From Aequorivita sp. H23M31 (GTDB lineage: Bacteria; Bacteroidota; Bacteroidia; Flavobacteriales; Flavobacteriaceae): DNA of 64,000 bases. Positions 9,028-15,730 of this stretch are shown here, piece by piece; the stretch's first letter is position 1, and each line of letters begins with the position of its first letter. The notes beneath the pieces were generated by a model, which saw nothing but the letters and a program-made list of their open reading frames with translations, was not told where the DNA came from and did not search any database. Location: contig NZ_CP034951.1 in assembly GCF_004022485.1 (NCBI RefSeq), positions 2,914,001 to 2,978,000 on the forward strand, given 5' to 3'. The position numbers and the translations under genes are program-made.

Positions 9028-9083
9028 ATTACGGGCGAGAAGTTTACCCTGAGCGCAGTCGAAAGGAGCCCTAATGGGCCAAC
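9028..9083 (+). repeat. tRNA-tail module, copy 1
   Basis: A 56-bp unit starting ATTACGGGCGAGAAGTTTA, then CCTGAGCGCAGTCGAA, then a copy of the tRNA-Gln 3' end (GAGCCCTAATGGGCCAAC, 9066-9083). The tRNA body itself is absent. One base differs from the tRNA end. Confidence 0.85.
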
Positions 9084-9086
9084 TTG

Positions 9087-9118
9087 AAAACCTCAATCTT
9101 AATTGGTTGAGGTTTTTT
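9087..9118 (+). terminator. Terminator after tRNA-tail copy 1
   Basis: CCTCAATC/GGTTGAGG stem with a 6-base loop, flanking A and T runs that extend the pairing, and a T tail. Its stem sequence differs from the other terminators. Confidence 0.75.
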
Positions 9119-9129
9119 CTTTGTGAATA

Positions 9130-9185
9130 ATTACGGGCGAGAAGTTTACCCTGAGCGCAGTCGAAGGGAGCCCTAGTGGGCGAAC
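9130..9185 (+). repeat. tRNA-tail module, copy 2
   Basis: The same 56-bp unit, 102 bases after copy 1. Its tRNA-like end is 9168-9185 and carries a C-to-G change (GGGCGAAC) that would break the acceptor stem. Confidence 0.85.
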
Positions 9186-9190
9186 AAAAG

Positions 9191-9220
9191 TCCTGATCTT
9201 GAAAGAGGTCGGGATTTTTT
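9191..9220 (+). terminator. Terminator after tRNA-tail copy 2
   Basis: Identical in stem and loop to the tRNA-Gln terminator at 8988-9017, followed by six T residues. The identity shows that tail plus terminator were duplicated together. Confidence 0.75.
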
Positions 9221-9230
9221 ATTTCGAATA

Positions 9231-9286
9231 ATTACGGGCGAGAAGTTTATCCTGAGCGTAGTCGAAGGGAGCCCTAATGGGCCAAC
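9231..9286 (+). repeat. tRNA-tail module, copy 3
   Basis: The same 56-bp unit, 101 bases after copy 2, with a few substitutions (TTTATCCTGAGCGTAGTC). The tRNA-like end is 9269-9286. Confidence 0.85.
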
Positions 9287-9290
9287 AAAA

Positions 9291-9321
9291 GTTCTAATCT
9301 GATACGGTTAGGACTTTTTTT
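9291..9321 (+). terminator. Terminator after tRNA-tail copy 3
   Basis: GTTCTAATC/GGTTAGGAC stem, 6-base loop and a run of seven T residues. Confidence 0.75.
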
Positions 9322-9322
9322 A

Positions 9323-9666
9323 TTTAGATAATTTGGTGAGAAGCTGATAATCGTAATTTGACTCTCCCCAAAGGCTACTTGTTATTTATTTTTTAGGTCA
9401 AACGCAATCAATTTACCTAGATCTTTTTGAGCTATGTGCATTTTTTAACTAAACCAAGTTAAAGGAGTAAATAGTTTTATACATTTAGTTCTGAAGCCTT
9501 GGCTTTTCTCCAAGGATAATTTAACATTTTGACATCTCATAAATTCACGGGTTAATCTAGATAAACTCGTGTACATTATGGAAATATACGCCATAATAAT
9601 ATGAGATAGCATTTATACACATATTGGTGGCAATACAAGAAAATGATTTATATAAAGAAAATTCAT
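9323..9666. other. Non-coding stretch between the tRNA repeats and the toxin-antitoxin genes
   Basis: AT-rich with no convincing reading frame. A small hairpin CCTTGG/CCAAGG lies near 9500, without a T run. I see nothing else in it before the promoter-like box at 9667. Confidence 0.6.
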
Positions 9667-9674
9667 TAAATTTG
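9667..9674 (+). promoter_or_regulatory. Candidate -7 element TAAATTTG for the toxin-antitoxin operon
   Basis: TAAATTTG fits TAnnTTTG and sits 16 bases before the antitoxin ATG. No TTTG box is found about 19 bases upstream. Confidence 0.4.
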
Positions 9675-9690
9675 AATAAAACGGACAAAA

Positions 9691-9930
9691 ATGACAGTTG
9701 CAGAAAAATATATTGTGGAGACTTATTCAAATCTTTTTGAAGGGTTAAATTCTATCAGTAAAATTGAGCTGCTTGAAAAGCTTGCAAAATCCCTTAAAAA
9801 AGGAAGAAAAAGCAGGGATGCGGAATTTTATAAGTCTTTTGGAGCTTTCGGCTCTGAAAAACCAGCTGAAGAACTCATTAAAGAAATTAAAGAAAGTCGG
9901 AAATTTAAAGGAGAAGAATTGAAATTGTAG
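9691..9930 (+). CDS. Probable antitoxin of a VapBC-type toxin-antitoxin pair
   Basis: A 79-residue charged, mostly helical protein without a clear N-terminal DNA-binding motif that I can name. The C-terminal half is rich in Lys and Glu (EELIKEIKESRKFKGEELKL), as expected of an unfolded toxin-neutralising tail. It ends 4 bases before the PIN-domain toxin start, the usual order and spacing for an antitoxin-toxin operon. The antitoxin call rests on context, size and composition rather than on a recognised family. It would bind the toxin and probably repress the shared promoter. Confidence 0.75.
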   Translation: MTVAEKYIVETYSNLFEGLNSISKIELLEKLAKSLKKGRKSRDAEFYKSFGAFGSEKPAEELIKEIKESRKFKGEELKL

Positions 9931-9934
9931 CAAT

Positions 9935-10339
9935 ATGCAGTATTTATTGGACACGAATATGTGTGTCTTTTTTCTTCGCGGAAAATTGAAATTAGACGAA
10001 ATAATCAGAGAAAGGGGAATTGACAATTGTTTTATTTCAGAGCTAACTGTGTTCGAATTGAAATATGGTGCGGAAAATAGCGATAACCCAAAAAAATCCC
10101 ATAAAGCTGTTGACAACTTTGTAAAAGGATTATCAGTAATACCCATTTATGGAATTGTGGAAAGATACGCCGAAGAAAAAGTAAGATTAAGAAAAAATGG
10201 AACGCCAATGAATGACGAATTTGACTTAATAATTGGTGTTACTGCAATTGTAAATGATTTAACATTAGTTACCGACAATATCAAAGATTTCAAACATCTA
10301 AACAAATTAAACGTTGAAAATTGGTTTGTGAGGAAGTAA
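9935..10339 (+). CDS. vapC: PIN-domain ribonuclease toxin (VapC-like)
   Basis: A 134-residue PIN domain of the VapC group, which cleave RNA, often initiator tRNA or rRNA, when freed from their antitoxin. The acidic active site is intact: LLDTNMCVFF gives Asp6, SELTVFELKYG gives the conserved Glu near residue 42, NDEFDLIIGVTAIV supplies the next Asp near residue 99, and LVTDNIKDFKHL the last near 117. The length is typical. Translation probably follows the antitoxin closely, since only 4 bases separate them. A long palindrome starts 4 bases after the stop codon. The toxin family is certain; the RNA target is unknown. Confidence 0.9.
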   Translation: MQYLLDTNMCVFFLRGKLKLDEIIRERGIDNCFISELTVFELKYGAENSDNPKKSHKAVDNFVKGLSVIPIYGIVERYAEEKVRLRKNGTPMNDEFDLIIGVTAIVNDLTLVTDNIKDFKHLNKLNVENWFVRK

Positions 10340-10343
10340 GTAC

Positions 10344-10476
10344 TGCCACCAACACGGTATAAACGCAATAGCGGCTAATTTTTATATCCAAAAGTAGTTT
10401 TATAAATCAAAATTCAGTTATAGCCTGAAAAATAAATGCGTAAATCCCGCTACTGCGTTTATACGAGACGTTGGCA
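10344..10476. repeat. Long imperfect palindrome after vapC
   Basis: The left arm 10344-10374 and right arm 10447-10476 are inverted copies. Their shared core is GTATAAACGCA[A/G]TAGCGG, with outer ends TGCCACCAAC on one side and GTTGGCA on the other; about 72 bases lie between. It has no T run, so it is not an ordinary terminator. The outer CAAC/GTTG ends are reminiscent of integron attC sites but do not fit the attC consensus. Confidence 0.75.
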
Positions 10477-10515
10477 TTCATTGAAGAAAGAAATAATCAA
10501 AAAAAATTGAAACAG

Positions 10516-10701
10516 ATGAAAGAAGTTAATTTACCTACAATTCTAATTGTTGTAAGTTTTCTATTGATAATATTGAATTTCATTTTTACATCTGATGAAA
10601 TGAATTCTGGTTTTTGGTTCAGAATTATATCGAGTGTGGTTTTAATTTTGGCCATGTTCTTAACCATTCGTGGTAGAAAAAACAAAATAGATACCACGTA
10701 A
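10516..10701 (+). CDS. Small two-helix membrane protein, unknown function
   Basis: A 61-residue protein with two hydrophobic segments, TILIVVSFLLIILNFIF and WFRIISSVVLILAMFLTI, separated by a short acidic loop and ended by a basic tail. The frame is open upstream to a TTG at 10471, but that lies inside the right arm of the palindrome and its extra 15 residues are not hydrophobic, so I prefer the ATG at 10516. I do not recognise the family. It follows the palindrome like a cassette. Real coding is likely but not certain. Confidence 0.6.
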   Translation: MKEVNLPTILIVVSFLLIILNFIFTSDEMNSGFWFRIISSVVLILAMFLTIRGRKNKIDTT

Positions 10702-10976
10702 TAAAATAGGACAGTTGAATTGTTATTTTTTACGCCAATCGAAAAGAGAAATAGTAAAAAGCCCAATTGAATGCAGAATTAGGCAAGTTGCAGAATTATT
10801 CACTCCATCCGGAACTGATCAAGAAAAAAATTAAGTCGAATAAGAATAAGTCGTATCTAAAATTGAATAATTTAAGAATCCTTGAAACTTTCTAGGCCAT
10901 CTTTTATACTTTATATAATAGAAACAAAACATATTTTTTCTAAATTCGATGTGGTCGAATTTTTAATTGATTTCTG

Positions 10977-12296
10977 ATGAAAAATAATCTCTTTCTTTTC
11001 CTGTTTTTTGGACTGTTGGCTACCGTAACCTTTGCCCAAGATTTTGATAGTTCAAAATTGGATTCCTATTTTGATGCGCTTGAAACACACAATAAATTTA
11101 TGGGAAGTGTTGCCGTTTCTCAAGATGCTAAGATAATTTATACCAGATCCGTTGGGTTTGCTGATGTTGAAAACAAAATAAAAGCCAATGAAAATACTAA
11201 ATATCGGATAGGTTCTATCTCAAAGACTTTTACCGCTGCTTTGGTTTTCAAAGGGGTGGAAGCTGGTAAAATCGATTTGAACCAAACAATTGATAAATTC
11301 TTTCCAACATTTCCGAAGGGTGACAAAATCACAGTACAACAGTTGCTTTATCATAGAAGTGGAATTCATAATTTCACCAGCGAAGAAGATTATCTGAGTT
11401 GGAACACGAGTCCGAAATCTGAAAAGGAAATGATAGATATTATCATAAAGGGAGGAAGCGACTTTGAGCCGGATAGCCGAGCAGAGTACAGCAATTCAAA
11501 TTATGTGCTTCTCTCCATTATTCTCGAAAAAACATTTAAAAAGCAATATTCTGAAATACTCAAGGAATTTATAACTCAGCCTTTAGGTTTAAAAAACACA
11601 TATTTAGGAGGTAAAATTGATGTTAAGAAAAACGAGAGTAAATCGTACAAATGGATGGGAGATTGGAAGCTGGAGCCAGAAACCGATATCTCTGTGCCAT
11701 TGGGTGCGGGAGGAATTGTTTCCACTCCCAGTGATTTGGTTAAATTCAGTGATGCCCTGTTCGCAGGAAAAGTTGTGAAGGAAGAAAGCCTGAAACAAAT
11801 GGAAAATATAAAGGAGCATTATGGAATGGGCCTTTTTCAGTTTCCTTTTGGAAATAAACAGGGCTTCGGACACACTGGTGGTATAGATGGATTTACTTCC
11901 ATATTCACCCACTTTCCCGATGGAAATGTTTCGTATGCCATGACTTCAAATGGCACTAATTTCAATAACAATGATATTTCTATTGCGGTTTTAAGTGCAG
12001 TTTATAATGAACCTTATGAAATTCCGCAATTAAATACCATTGAACTAAGTTCCGAGGACTTGGATCAATACTTGGGTGTGTATTCTTCTTCAGAAATTCC
12101 TTTGAAAATTACTATAACAAAGGAAAATTCAACTTTAATAGCGCAAGCAACTGGCCAATCTTCTTTTTCTCTAGAACCGACCGAAAAGAATAAATTCAAA
12201 TTTGATGCTGCCGGTGTTGTTTTGGAATTTAATCCTTCGGAACATACAATGGTGCTTAAACAGGGTGGCGGCGTGTTTACTTTTAGAAAGGAATGA
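10977..12296 (+). CDS. Secreted beta-lactamase-family serine hydrolase
   Basis: A 439-residue protein with a signal peptide (MKNNLFLFLFFGLLATVTFA). The penicillin-binding-protein/class C beta-lactamase fold shows all three motifs: SISK (SxxK nucleophile) near residue 81, YSN near 170 and GHTGG (the KTG-equivalent) near 299. The last 90 residues form a separate small domain typical of D-aminopeptidase or esterase-like members. It lies between accessory DNA and lspA, with no apparent operon partners. Members of this family are peptidases, esterases or lactamases; motif content alone does not say which, and resistance should not be assumed. Confidence 0.9.
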   Translation: MKNNLFLFLFFGLLATVTFAQDFDSSKLDSYFDALETHNKFMGSVAVSQDAKIIYTRSVGFADVENKIKANENTKYRIGSISKTFTAALVFKGVEAGKIDLNQTIDKFFPTFPKGDKITVQQLLYHRSGIHNFTSEEDYLSWNTSPKSEKEMIDIIIKGGSDFEPDSRAEYSNSNYVLLSIILEKTFKKQYSEILKEFITQPLGLKNTYLGGKIDVKKNESKSYKWMGDWKLEPETDISVPLGAGGIVSTPSDLVKFSDALFAGKVVKEESLKQMENIKEHYGMGLFQFPFGNKQGFGHTGGIDGFTSIFTHFPDGNVSYAMTSNGTNFNNNDISIAVLSAVYNEPYEIPQLNTIELSSEDLDQYLGVYSSSEIPLKITITKENSTLIAQATGQSSFSLEPTEKNKFKFDAAGVVLEFNPSEHTMVLKQGGGVFTFRKE

Positions 12297-12406
12297 TTTT
12301 GCGAAATTCCCCAGCTACTTTATGTATATTAATTGGCTTATTATTCCTCAATTATAACAGAAATATCAACAGTAATATTTCCATCAAACAAACCAAATAA
12401 TATTCC

Positions 12407-12414
12407 TATTTTTG
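12407..12414 (+). promoter_or_regulatory. Candidate -7 element TATTTTTG for lspA
   Basis: TATTTTTG matches TAnnTTTG and would give a leader of about 130 bases before lspA. A 19-codon reading frame (12440-12499) lies within that leader. No -33 box is evident. Confidence 0.4.
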
Positions 12415-12550
12415 CGCTCGCTTTGAGAACTTAAAGAAAATGGACTTCTTTTTTCTGATACAGCTGAGGTATAGTTCATTAGGATTTAAATCCAAATGAT
12501 CGTAATCTCTTCAGAAGTTAAATGGAGCGGAGCAAATTATAGAAATTAAA

Positions 12551-13150
12551 ATGAGCCTAAAGAAAGCCACCGCTATTATCCTTCTGATTTTATTGATAGA
12601 CCAAGTGTCGAAAATCTATATAAAGACCCATTTTATGTTGGGAGAAGAAATTCGCGTTTTCGATTGGTTTCGTATTCTTTTCGTTGAAAATGAAGGAATG
12701 GCTTGGGGTGCAAAAATTCCTGGAACTTATGGGAAACTTATTCTAACCCTTTTTAGGATCGTGGCCATAGGTGGAATTGGATACTGGTTGTGGGATTCAA
12801 TAAAAAGAAAGTCCTCCCGAATTTTAATTTTCTGTATTGCCTTTATTTTTGCCGGGGCCTTGGGAAATATCATCGATTCCGTTTTCTACGGTCTCATTTT
12901 CAACGATAGTCACAGGCAAGTAGCAACTCTGTTTCCGGAAGCTGGTGGATATGGAACGTTGTTCCATGGAAAAGTGGTAGATATGCTATATTTCCCCTTA
13001 TATAATGGGACTTTGCCGGAATGGATCCCAATATGGGGTGGTCAATATTTCACCTTTTTTGACCCTGTTTTTAATGTCGCCGATTCTGCAATTAGCGTGG
13101 GTGTAGTTCTTTTGTTGATCTTCAACAAAAAAGCATTTCCGAAGAAATAG
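12551..13150 (+). CDS. lspA: Lipoprotein signal peptidase (LspA)
   Basis: Inner-membrane aspartyl peptidase that removes signal peptides from prolipoproteins after lipidation. Four hydrophobic helices are visible. The first carries LLIDQVSK, the catalytic Asp pair lies in GNIIDSVFYG (about residue 109) and FNVADSAIS (about residue 177), and VENEGMAWG is the conserved N-rich block. At 199 residues it is longer than the usual 160 because of an extra loop of about 40 residues between the two catalytic motifs (containing HRQVATLFPEAGGYGTLFHG), which is common in Bacteroidota. It is needed for the many lipoproteins in this window. It is monocistronic and convergent with the DUF2752 gene. Confidence 0.97.
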   Translation: MSLKKATAIILLILLIDQVSKIYIKTHFMLGEEIRVFDWFRILFVENEGMAWGAKIPGTYGKLILTLFRIVAIGGIGYWLWDSIKRKSSRILIFCIAFIFAGALGNIIDSVFYGLIFNDSHRQVATLFPEAGGYGTLFHGKVVDMLYFPLYNGTLPEWIPIWGGQYFTFFDPVFNVADSAISVGVVLLLIFNKKAFPKK

Positions 13151-13217
13151 AATCGAATTTCTTTTTTGAAGCCATACGAATAAACCCCGAAGATCCTATA
13201 ATTCTTTTCCTTTTGGA

Positions 13218-13643
13218 TTAACTGGGAGGGGCAAGTAGATTGAATGGATAAAAGGGGAGATTCCGAAGTACCCAATATAGAATTGCCAATCCAAAAAATC
13301 CGAAGATAAAGAGTTTACTGTAAAAGAGCATAAATCGATAACTCGTGCCGAATATCCAGTTGGCAACTGTGATTCCCAATCCGTAGATTAAAATTGGTAA
13401 CGTCAACACCATTAATGGATTAAATCGAAAAGCTCCACTAATATTCCCGTGTAACAAAAGATGAACAGCACGTTGCGAACCGCAACCAGGGCAGTAAAAT
13501 CCCGAGACGTAATACATTGGACAGGGCAGAAAAAAGCCTTTGGAAGGATTGAAAAAATAATAAATAAGAAAAATGCCCCCAAACAAGGTTGTAATGAGGG
13601 CTATTTTCCCAAGTTTAGTAATATTCTGAGAAAGCACCACCAA
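13218..13643 (-). CDS. DUF2752 membrane protein
   Basis: Up to 141 residues with three hydrophobic segments and the DUF2752 signature FYCPGCGSQRAVHLLLHG, preceded by CPMYYVSG. The two Cys clusters could bind a metal or form a disulfide; the family has no established role. The start is uncertain: the longest frame begins with TTG at 13643, and two GTG codons follow directly. All of these lie inside the end of the CD225 gene, giving an overlap of about 29 bases and suggesting translational coupling. DUF2752 and CD225-like genes are often neighbours in Flavobacteriia. Confidence 0.85.
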   Translation of the reverse strand: MVVLSQNITKLGKIALITTLFGGIFLIYYFFNPSKGFFLPCPMYYVSGFYCPGCGSQRAVHLLLHGNISGAFRFNPLMVLTLPILIYGLGITVANWIFGTSYRFMLFYSKLFIFGFFGLAILYWVLRNLPFYPFNLLAPPS

Positions 13644-13905
13644 ATCCGATTACTAGGAAGAATAGAACATACAATACCCAAATTATTACCGCAACAGCGG
13701 CGCCCCATATGGCCCATTTCTTCGCGTCGTCTGCCGCCTTTTGAGCTCCAGCATAATCGCCAAGTGCCCATAATTCCTTTACTTTTGTAGATTTAATAAT
13801 TGATACTATGCCTAAGGGTAAACAGCATAACACAGTGCATAAAATCGCCCACACCAAATTATTGTCTGGCGGCGTTCCGATGGGTTGGTTGTTGGTTGTT
13901 TCCAT
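13615..13905 (-). CDS. CD225/dispanin family membrane protein
   Basis: A 96-residue protein with the CD225 pattern: a short polar Pro/Asn-rich N-terminus, a first intramembrane segment NLVWAILCTVLCCLPLGIVS with a Cys pair, a cytoplasmic loop with STKVKELWALGDYAGAQKAA, and a second transmembrane helix (IWGAAVAVIIWVLYVLFFLV). Its eukaryotic relatives are interferon-induced membrane proteins that alter membrane fusion; bacterial members have no established function. Its 3' end overlaps the DUF2752 gene in another frame. The family is clear; the role is unknown. Confidence 0.9.
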   Translation of the reverse strand: METTNNQPIGTPPDNNLVWAILCTVLCCLPLGIVSIIKSTKVKELWALGDYAGAQKAADDAKKWAIWGAAVAVIIWVLYVLFFLVIGFGGAFSEYY

Positions 13906-13937
13906 TTTGTATTGGGTTGGTTAATAAATATTTAACT

Positions 13938-14522
13938 CTATAAAGATAAATGGTTATTTTTAAAATCAAAGGTTTTTTCGGGGGTGATGCAATAATCCAA
14001 AGGAATGTCAGTGGCTTCAAAAAATATTTTGGGCTCAGGTTCAAAGAAAGATAATCCGATAAACACTGTATCTTTTCGACATTTTTTCAAGAAACGATCA
14101 TAAAAACCCTTGCCATAACCTATTCGATGCCCGTTTAGATCGTAAGCTAATAGCGGAACAAAAACCACATCCAATATTTCCGGTGAGATTTCTATTCCTG
14201 AAACAGGTTCGGGAATCCCATAATCCGAGACCTTAAGAGGAGTATTATCCTGAAGCAGAATATGTTTCATTTCATTGGTTGAAAAATCTGCTTTGGATAC
14301 TACTATGCTTTTTTCCTTTCCCTGCAGAATATGCATTAAGAAACTTGTGTCCACTTCTTTTTTATGCGAAATAGGAAGAAATATATGATAATACGTTCCA
14401 TTCCAAATAGGAAGTTTTAAAGCTTGGTTTGCAATCTGAAGACTCATATCCTCCACCGAACTTTCAGATAAGTCTTCTCGAAGCTTTTTGTATTTTATTC
14501 GTAAATCCGATTTGTGGCTCAT
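13938..14522 (-). CDS. 5-formyltetrahydrofolate cyclo-ligase
   Basis: A 194-residue cytoplasmic enzyme that converts 5-formyl-THF to 5,10-methenyl-THF using ATP. Recognised from the N-terminal SDLRIKYKKLREDLS block, the central IPEPV and the C-terminal ATP-binding motif FVPLLAYDLNGHRIGYGKGF with its glycine-rich YGKGFYDRFL. The length is normal for the family. It reads towards the CD225/DUF2752 pair with a 32-base gap, so it may be cotranscribed with them without a clear functional link. Confidence 0.94.
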   Translation of the reverse strand: MSHKSDLRIKYKKLREDLSESSVEDMSLQIANQALKLPIWNGTYYHIFLPISHKKEVDTSFLMHILQGKEKSIVVSKADFSTNEMKHILLQDNTPLKVSDYGIPEPVSGIEISPEILDVVFVPLLAYDLNGHRIGYGKGFYDRFLKKCRKDTVFIGLSFFEPEPKIFFEATDIPLDYCITPEKTFDFKNNHLSL

Positions 14523-14566
14523 ATATCAAAAGTAAGAATCTTAGGCCAGTCGCAGAGGGAAAAATG

Positions 14567-14599
14567 TTAGGAGTTTATGAGTTGAGGTGTTTAGGAGTT
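14567..14599. repeat. Short direct repeat TTAGGAGTT, period 24
   Basis: TTAGGAGTT occurs at 14567-14575 and 14591-14599 within a G/A-rich spacer that also repeats GAGTTGAG. This looks like low-complexity intergenic sequence; no gene is seen between 14523 and 14728. Confidence 0.5.
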
Positions 14600-14728
14600 G
14601 AGAAGTCGAGGAGGAGACCTTTAGGGCTGAAGTAAAATGAGGGTTATCGATAATAAACATGGCAAATTGAACATTGAATAGGGTAAATTGATAATTTCCG
14701 AACAGCTAGACACCTTCATCTCATTAAC

Positions 14729-15730
14729 TTAATCCTCCATCTCTTCATCCTCAACATCTGCAGTATTTGCAGTTGAAATATGAAATATGGCATCGCCTTG
14801 GTTTACAATAGGGGATTGGTTAACATTGATTATATATCCTTCGTTTGGAGAAGTAACTTTAAACCTCATCGTGCCATAAGGATCTGTAATAGTGGCAAGA
14901 AATTCCCCTTTTTCCACGTGCTTATTACATTTAATCTTAATATGAAGTAAACCGCTTCTTTGGGCGCGCACCCATCTGCTCTTTTCAATAATTATGGTAT
15001 CGTTTTCAGCCAAGGGAACCGGAATTCTCTTGCCTAACATATCAAGGTAATCTAAAAATCGCAGTACTCCGTCTACGCCTTCTTTCACTACAGATTTGTT
15101 GCTTTCGCGACTTTTTCCTCCTTCAAATAGTAGCGCTGGAATTCCCATTTTACGGCAAGTATTGCGATAGGATTTCTCGATGGTATTCGAATAAACTGTA
15201 AATGGAGCATTGAAAGCTTTGGCAAGTTCTAATAACCTTTCATCACCTTGTCTAATCCTAATCTGTGGTGCATTAAATCTACTTGCCCCTCCAGTATGAA
15301 AATCGAGGCAGTAATCTGCATTGGGCAATATCTTTTTTGTGAAATTATAAGCGACCCTACTGGCTAGAGAACCGGATTTTGTACCTGGGAAAACCCGATT
15401 AAGATCTCGGCCATCCGGAAAGGATCTATCGCCGTTCAAAAATCCAAACACATTTAATATTGGAATACAGATGATCGTTCCCCGCTTTGGTTTGTTAAGT
15501 TTACGGGCAATTAATTGGCGCACAATTTCTACCCCATTTATTTCATCGCCGTGGATTGCGGCAGTAATCAAAACCGTGGGTCCAGGAATTTTGGAACGTT
15601 CAATAATAATCGGAATTTCAACCTTGGTGGTTGTATAGAGCTTGGCTATGCTGAAATCCAGTCTTTTACTTTCGCCAAGCGCGATTCGTACATTTAAAAT
15701 TACTATATCCCGTTCTTCTTTCTTTGCCAT
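14729..15730 (-). CDS. Succinylglutamate desuccinylase/aspartoacylase family zinc hydrolase (M14-like)
   Basis: A 333-residue zinc-dependent deacylase or carboxypeptidase-fold enzyme. Zinc and catalytic motifs seen are AAIHGDEINGVEIV (HxxE) near residue 56, DLNRVFPG near 109, and DFHTGG with the third zinc ligand near 143; the late Glu is in LLFEGGKSRESN near 202. The last 90 residues form a beta-barrel-like domain seen in this family. Its ATG shares one base with the stop of rimK (TAATG), and the family is often encoded beside rimK. By analogy with M14 deglutamylases it may remove what RimK adds, but the substrate is an inference. Confidence 0.9.
   Translation of the reverse strand: MAKKEERDIVILNVRIALGESKRLDFSIAKLYTTTKVEIPIIIERSKIPGPTVLITAAIHGDEINGVEIVRQLIARKLNKPKRGTIICIPILNVFGFLNGDRSFPDGRDLNRVFPGTKSGSLASRVAYNFTKKILPNADYCLDFHTGGASRFNAPQIRIRQGDERLLELAKAFNAPFTVYSNTIEKSYRNTCRKMGIPALLFEGGKSRESNKSVVKEGVDGVLRFLDYLDMLGKRIPVPLAENDTIIIEKSRWVRAQRSGLLHIKIKCNKHVEKGEFLATITDPYGTMRFKVTSPNEGYIINVNQSPIVNQGDAIFHISTANTADVEDEEMED

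Noticed and set aside
9028..9286. Regularly spaced 56-bp repeats with about 45-bp spacers, like a small CRISPR array
   Set aside because: Only three units exist, the repeats contain the tRNA-Gln 3' end, and the spacers are terminator hairpins, two of which are identical. No cas gene lies nearby.
9691..10339. Mobile genomic island integrated at tRNA-Gln
   Set aside because: There is no integrase, no phage or conjugation gene and no full direct repeat at the far end; only toxin-antitoxin genes and repeats support mobility.
10344..10476. Integron attC site
   Set aside because: The outer ends do not match the RYYYAAC/GTTRRRY consensus and no integron integrase is seen. Kept only as an unexplained palindrome.
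10761..10895. A 44-codon frame (LQNYSLHPELIKKKIKSNK) that looks like the end of a broken gene
   Set aside because: It has no ATG and no recognisable family, and only the charged C-terminal part looks protein-like. A remnant is possible but not supported.
10977..12296. Antibiotic-resistance beta-lactamase
   Set aside because: The motifs are shared by peptidases and esterases and the C-terminal domain fits these better; resistance cannot be inferred.
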